Below the pieces are notes generated by a model. That model was not told where the DNA came from. It worked only from the letters and a program-made list of their open reading frames with translations, and ran no database searches. 7,947 bases of DNA from an uncultured Collinsella sp. GTDB taxonomy: Bacteria > Actinomycetota > Coriobacteriia > Coriobacteriales > Coriobacteriaceae. Below are positions 5,403-7,947 of the stretch, one piece after another; positions within the stretch are counted from its first letter, which is position 1; each line of letters opens with the position of its first letter. The DNA lies in the NCBI GenBank assembly GCA_900757235.1, contig CAAENB010000097.1, positions 1 through 7,947 on the forward strand, read 5' to 3'. Made by a program: the position numbers and the translations under genes.

Positions 5403-7154
5403 ATGGAAACGATCATCAACGTCGACGATGTCTCGTTCTCCTATGGCACGCAGACCGAGCAGGCGCTTAGCCACATCTCGCTCAGCGTGAACAAGGGAGA
5501 TTTCATCGGCATCATCGGGCCCTCGGGCGCCGGCAAGTCCACGCTTTCCGCCTGCCTGTCGGGCGCCGTGCCCCACCACTACACCGGCACGTTCTTTGGG
5601 TCCGTCATGGTTGACGGCCACGACACCTGCGAGGTCTCGCTCACCGACGTGTCGCAAATCGTCGGCAGTGTGCTGCAGGATATCGACACGCAGATGGTCG
5701 CCTCGGTCGTCGAGGACGAGATGCTCTTTGGCCTCGAGAACTTTGGCGTCCCCCATGACCAGATCGAGCAGCGCGTGAGCGAAACGCTCGAGACCGTCGG
5801 CATCAGCGACCTGCGCGACCGCGAGATCGCCACCCTCTCGGGCGGACAGAAGCAAAAGGTAGCCATCGCTGCCATCCTCGCTATGCGTCCGCGCGTCTTG
5901 GTTCTCGACGAGCCCACCGCGGCACTCGACCCCGCCAGCTCCACGTTGGTCTTCGAGACGCTACGTGAGGCAAACCGCGCACTTGGAATCACCATCGTCG
6001 TCGTTGAGCAAAAGGTCGCCCTGCTCTCGGAGTACTGCAACCGCGTGCTCGTGCTCAACCAGGGCGAAATCGCGCTGCAGGGCGAGCCACACGAGGTCTT
6101 CGCGCATACCGACGAGCTCCGTGCCATCGGCGTCGACTGCCCTCGCGTCACGCGTATCTTCAATAGCCTCCAGGCCGATGGCCTGGTAAGCGGTACCCCT
6201 TGCTTGGATGTCGATGAGGCCGAGCGCCTGATTTCGGGCATCGTCGACCCCGCACACGCAAGCAGCGACATTCAGGCACCCGCCGGCTCACCGCACGCAC
6301 CGTCGTTGCGCCCGCACGCCAAGGACGCCGAGCCCGTGCTCACCTTCGACCATGTTGAGTTTGCCTATCCCAATGGCGGCGCCGCCGTCCACGACCTCAA
6401 CCTAACCCTCTATCCCGGCGAGCTCGTGGGCATCGTCGGCCAAAACGGTGCCGGCAAGACCACGCTCACCAAGCTGCTCACGGGCCTGCTTAAACCCGCC
6501 TCGGGCAGCGTGCGCGTCACGGGACTGGATACCGCAGCCGTTCCCACGAGCCGTATCGCCCGCGAAGTCGCAACCCTCTTCCAAAACCCTGACCGTCAGA
6601 TCTGCAAGGACACCGTGCTCGATGAGGTCGCCTTTGGCTTGGAGCTTGGCGGCATGGACCGCGCCGAGGCTCTGCGTCGCGCCCAGCTCGTCATCGACCG
6701 CTTTGGCCTGCCGGCCGACGAGGCGCCCTTCTCGCTCTCGCGCGGTCAGCGACAAATGGTGGCGCTTGCCTCCGTCGTAGTGGTTGAGCCCAAGATCGTC
6801 GTGCTCGACGAGCCCACGAGCGGCCTTGATTACCGCGAGTGCATGACCGTCATGGAAACGGTGCGCACCATGGCCGAGCGCGGTTGCGCCGTTATCATGG
6901 TCTGCCACGATATGGAAGTCGTCTCGGATTTTGCCGAGCGCATTGTGGTAATGGCCGACGGTCGCATCCTCGACCGCGGCCGCACGCACGAGCTATTCTC
7001 GAACATCGATCTCATGCGGCGTGCCTACGTGGAGCCTCCCCAGGTTATTGAACTCTCGCGCCGTCTGGCATCTTCCGTCTCGCCCGCTTTTGCGCAGGTG
7101 AGCGAGGTCACCGATGTCGTTCGAATTACCAAGGAGATGGTCCACCGTGGTTAA
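5403..7154 (+). CDS. ecfA: Fused double ECF ATPase (EcfA-EcfA')
   Basis: A 583-residue cytoplasmic protein with two ABC ATPase domains, powering S-component transport. Domain 1 (about 1-240): Walker A GPSGAGKST (39-47), Q-loop Q92, signature LSGGQ (145-149), Walker B VLVLDE (165-170). At the H-loop the sequence is VEQK, with Q203 where His is expected. A linker rich in Ala, Pro and His spans about 245-310. Domain 2 (about 310-560): Walker A GQNGAGKTT (346-354), Q394 in FQNPDRQ, signature LSRGQ (445-449), Walker B IVVLDE (465-470), H-loop H502. By the usual head-to-tail pairing, one ATP site is canonical (Walker A and His of domain 2 with LSGGQ of domain 1) and the other is degenerate. AAAGG (5393-5397) lies 5 bases before ATG 5403. 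The gene overlaps ecfT by 8 bases. Confidence 0.92.
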   Translation: METIINVDDVSFSYGTQTEQALSHISLSVNKGDFIGIIGPSGAGKSTLSACLSGAVPHHYTGTFFGSVMVDGHDTCEVSLTDVSQIVGSVLQDIDTQMVASVVEDEMLFGLENFGVPHDQIEQRVSETLETVGISDLRDREIATLSGGQKQKVAIAAILAMRPRVLVLDEPTAALDPASSTLVFETLREANRALGITIVVVEQKVALLSEYCNRVLVLNQGEIALQGEPHEVFAHTDELRAIGVDCPRVTRIFNSLQADGLVSGTPCLDVDEAERLISGIVDPAHASSDIQAPAGSPHAPSLRPHAKDAEPVLTFDHVEFAYPNGGAAVHDLNLTLYPGELVGIVGQNGAGKTTLTKLLTGLLKPASGSVRVTGLDTAAVPTSRIAREVATLFQNPDRQICKDTVLDEVAFGLELGGMDRAEALRRAQLVIDRFGLPADEAPFSLSRGQRQMVALASVVVVEPKIVVLDEPTSGLDYRECMTVMETVRTMAERGCAVIMVCHDMEVVSDFAERIVVMADGRILDRGRTHELFSNIDLMRRAYVEPPQVIELSRRLASSVSPAFAQVSEVTDVVRITKEMVHRG

Positions 7155-7893
7155 CGTCATCGACTACATGCCGGGCGATACGCTGCTGCATCGCCTGAAC
7201 CCCGTCGTCAAACTGGGCCTCGCCGCCACCATCATCGTCGGCATCTTCTTGTCCGACACGTACGTGGCGCTGTTGGGCTTTTTGGCACTCACCCTTGCGC
7301 TGGGTGCCTATGCCGGCGTCGTCGACCGTCTGTTCTCGCTGCTCAAGTTGCTGATTCCGCTCGCACTTATCATGCTGGTGCTCCAGCTGGCCTTTATGCG
7401 CGATGGCAACGTGGTGTGGGGCTTTATCACCGACACGGGCCTCATCACAGGATCGAAGGCCTGCCTGCGCCTGCTGGGTGTGGCGTTACCACTCATCCTC
7501 ATGCTCATGGTGACCAAGCTCAACGACCTTGCCAACGCCTGCGTCGAGGTGCTGCACGTGCCGTATCGCTATGCCTTCACCTTTACCACGGCGCTACGCT
7601 TTGTGCCGGTGTTTGGTCAGGAGATGAACGCCATCATGGAGGCGCAGACCGCACGCGGCGTCGAGTACGACACCAAGAACCCCATCAAGAAGCTTAAGCT
7701 CATGCTGCCACTGTGCGTGCCGCTGCTCATCTCGAGCGTGGGCAAGACCGATGCCACGGCCTTGGCGGCAGAACAGCGCGGCTTCTATCTGCGCACGCGC
7801 GCCAGCTCGTACAAGCGCTACCCCATCAAGGGCCTGGACATCGCCGTACTCATCGTCAGCATCGCCCTCATCGCCATCGGCTTCCTGTTCTAG
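7147..7893 (+). CDS. ecfT: ECF transporter transmembrane coupling protein EcfT
   Basis: A 248-residue integral membrane protein, about the family's usual length, linking the ATPase pair to the S component. Several hydrophobic spans alternate with a long cytoplasmic part carrying the coupling-helix motifs. The first is a classic ARG (169-171, in EAQTARGVEY); the second is a QRG variant (210-212, in AAEQRGFY) of the usual ARG. These Arg residues normally sit in grooves of the two ATPases. The start chosen is GTG 7147: AAGGAG (7131-7136) lies 10 bases before it, and the product then begins MVNVIDYMPGDT, the normal N terminus. An in-frame ATG at 7114 would add 11 residues with no family resemblance and no clear ribosome site. 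GTG 7147 overlaps the last codons of the ATPase gene (8 bases), implying translational coupling. Confidence 0.9.
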   Translation: MVNVIDYMPGDTLLHRLNPVVKLGLAATIIVGIFLSDTYVALLGFLALTLALGAYAGVVDRLFSLLKLLIPLALIMLVLQLAFMRDGNVVWGFITDTGLITGSKACLRLLGVALPLILMLMVTKLNDLANACVEVLHVPYRYAFTFTTALRFVPVFGQEMNAIMEAQTARGVEYDTKNPIKKLKLMLPLCVPLLISSVGKTDATALAAEQRGFYLRTRASSYKRYPIKGLDIAVLIVSIALIAIGFLF

Positions 7894-7921
7894 TTCGCCA
7901 CCGACAGCAACCGCCCAACGC

Positions 7922-7947
7922 AAAAGGCCTCGGCTCGCACCAAACGA
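7922..7947 (+). terminator. Probable operon terminator, cut by the window edge
   Basis: AAAAGGCCTCGGCTCG (7922-7937) followed by CACCAAA and then CGA at the very end looks like the left arm, loop and first three bases of the right arm of a terminator hairpin. It begins 29 bases after the ecfT stop. The right arm and T-run would be outside the window, so this is a prediction. Confidence 0.35.

Noticed and set aside
7114..7146. ATG 7114 as the start of EcfT
   Set aside because: It would add 11 residues encoded within the ATPase C terminus and lacks a clear ribosome site, whereas AAGGAG is well placed for GTG 7147.
1..7947. CRISPR array, tRNA or rRNA gene, insertion sequence or phage remnant
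   Set aside because: No regularly spaced repeats, cloverleaf-like segments, transposase or integrase frames, or terminal inverted repeats of mobile-element type were seen. The palindrome at 5251-5351 is the only candidate repeat element, and it has no coding part.

Overview
The window looks like chromosomal DNA of a high-GC Gram-positive bacterium, most probably a Coriobacteriia (Collinsella-like) actinobacterium. This is an inference from GC-rich codon use, strong AAAGGA/GGAGG ribosome binding sites, a sortase (LPXTG-type) surface protein and the gene families present; no sequence search was possible. Nothing looks phage- or transposon-derived.

Layout. (1) 1-915, minus strand: a ribonuclease D gene whose 3' end lies beyond the left edge. 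(2) 1014-2033, plus strand: a divergent diacylglycerol-kinase/YegS-type lipid kinase followed 9 bases later by a 30-residue single-span membrane ORF, closed by a 19-bp terminator. (3) 2034-2327: an AT-rich regulatory stretch ending in a GNRA-loop hairpin. It precedes a 648-residue secreted, wall-anchored C69-family dipeptidase (2328-4274) with its own terminator. (4) 4354-7893: a complete energy-coupling factor (ECF) uptake operon. It consists of a promoter, a 22-codon leader peptide with three consecutive Trp codons, an intrinsic terminator, a TrpP-like substrate-binding S component, a fused double ATPase and the EcfT transmembrane coupling protein. The left arm of another terminator appears to begin at the right edge.

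How the genes work together. The best-supported system is the tryptophan-uptake operon. The S component resembles TrpP and would bind tryptophan, the fused ATPase would power transport, and EcfT would couple the two. The WWW leader peptide and terminator immediately upstream have the form of a ribosome-mediated attenuator, so scarcity of charged tRNA-Trp should switch on tryptophan import. The leader RNA is more elaborate than a minimal attenuator. The segment right after the Trp codons can pair with three different partners. One is a 21-nt near-perfect complement lying beyond the terminator; another partner would place the leader's own Shine-Dalgarno in a bulge. A roughly 100-nt palindromic element separates the S-component gene from the ATPase gene and may adjust their relative expression.

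The dipeptidase would act at the cell surface on peptides. It may help supply amino acids, but no direct link to the transporter is visible.
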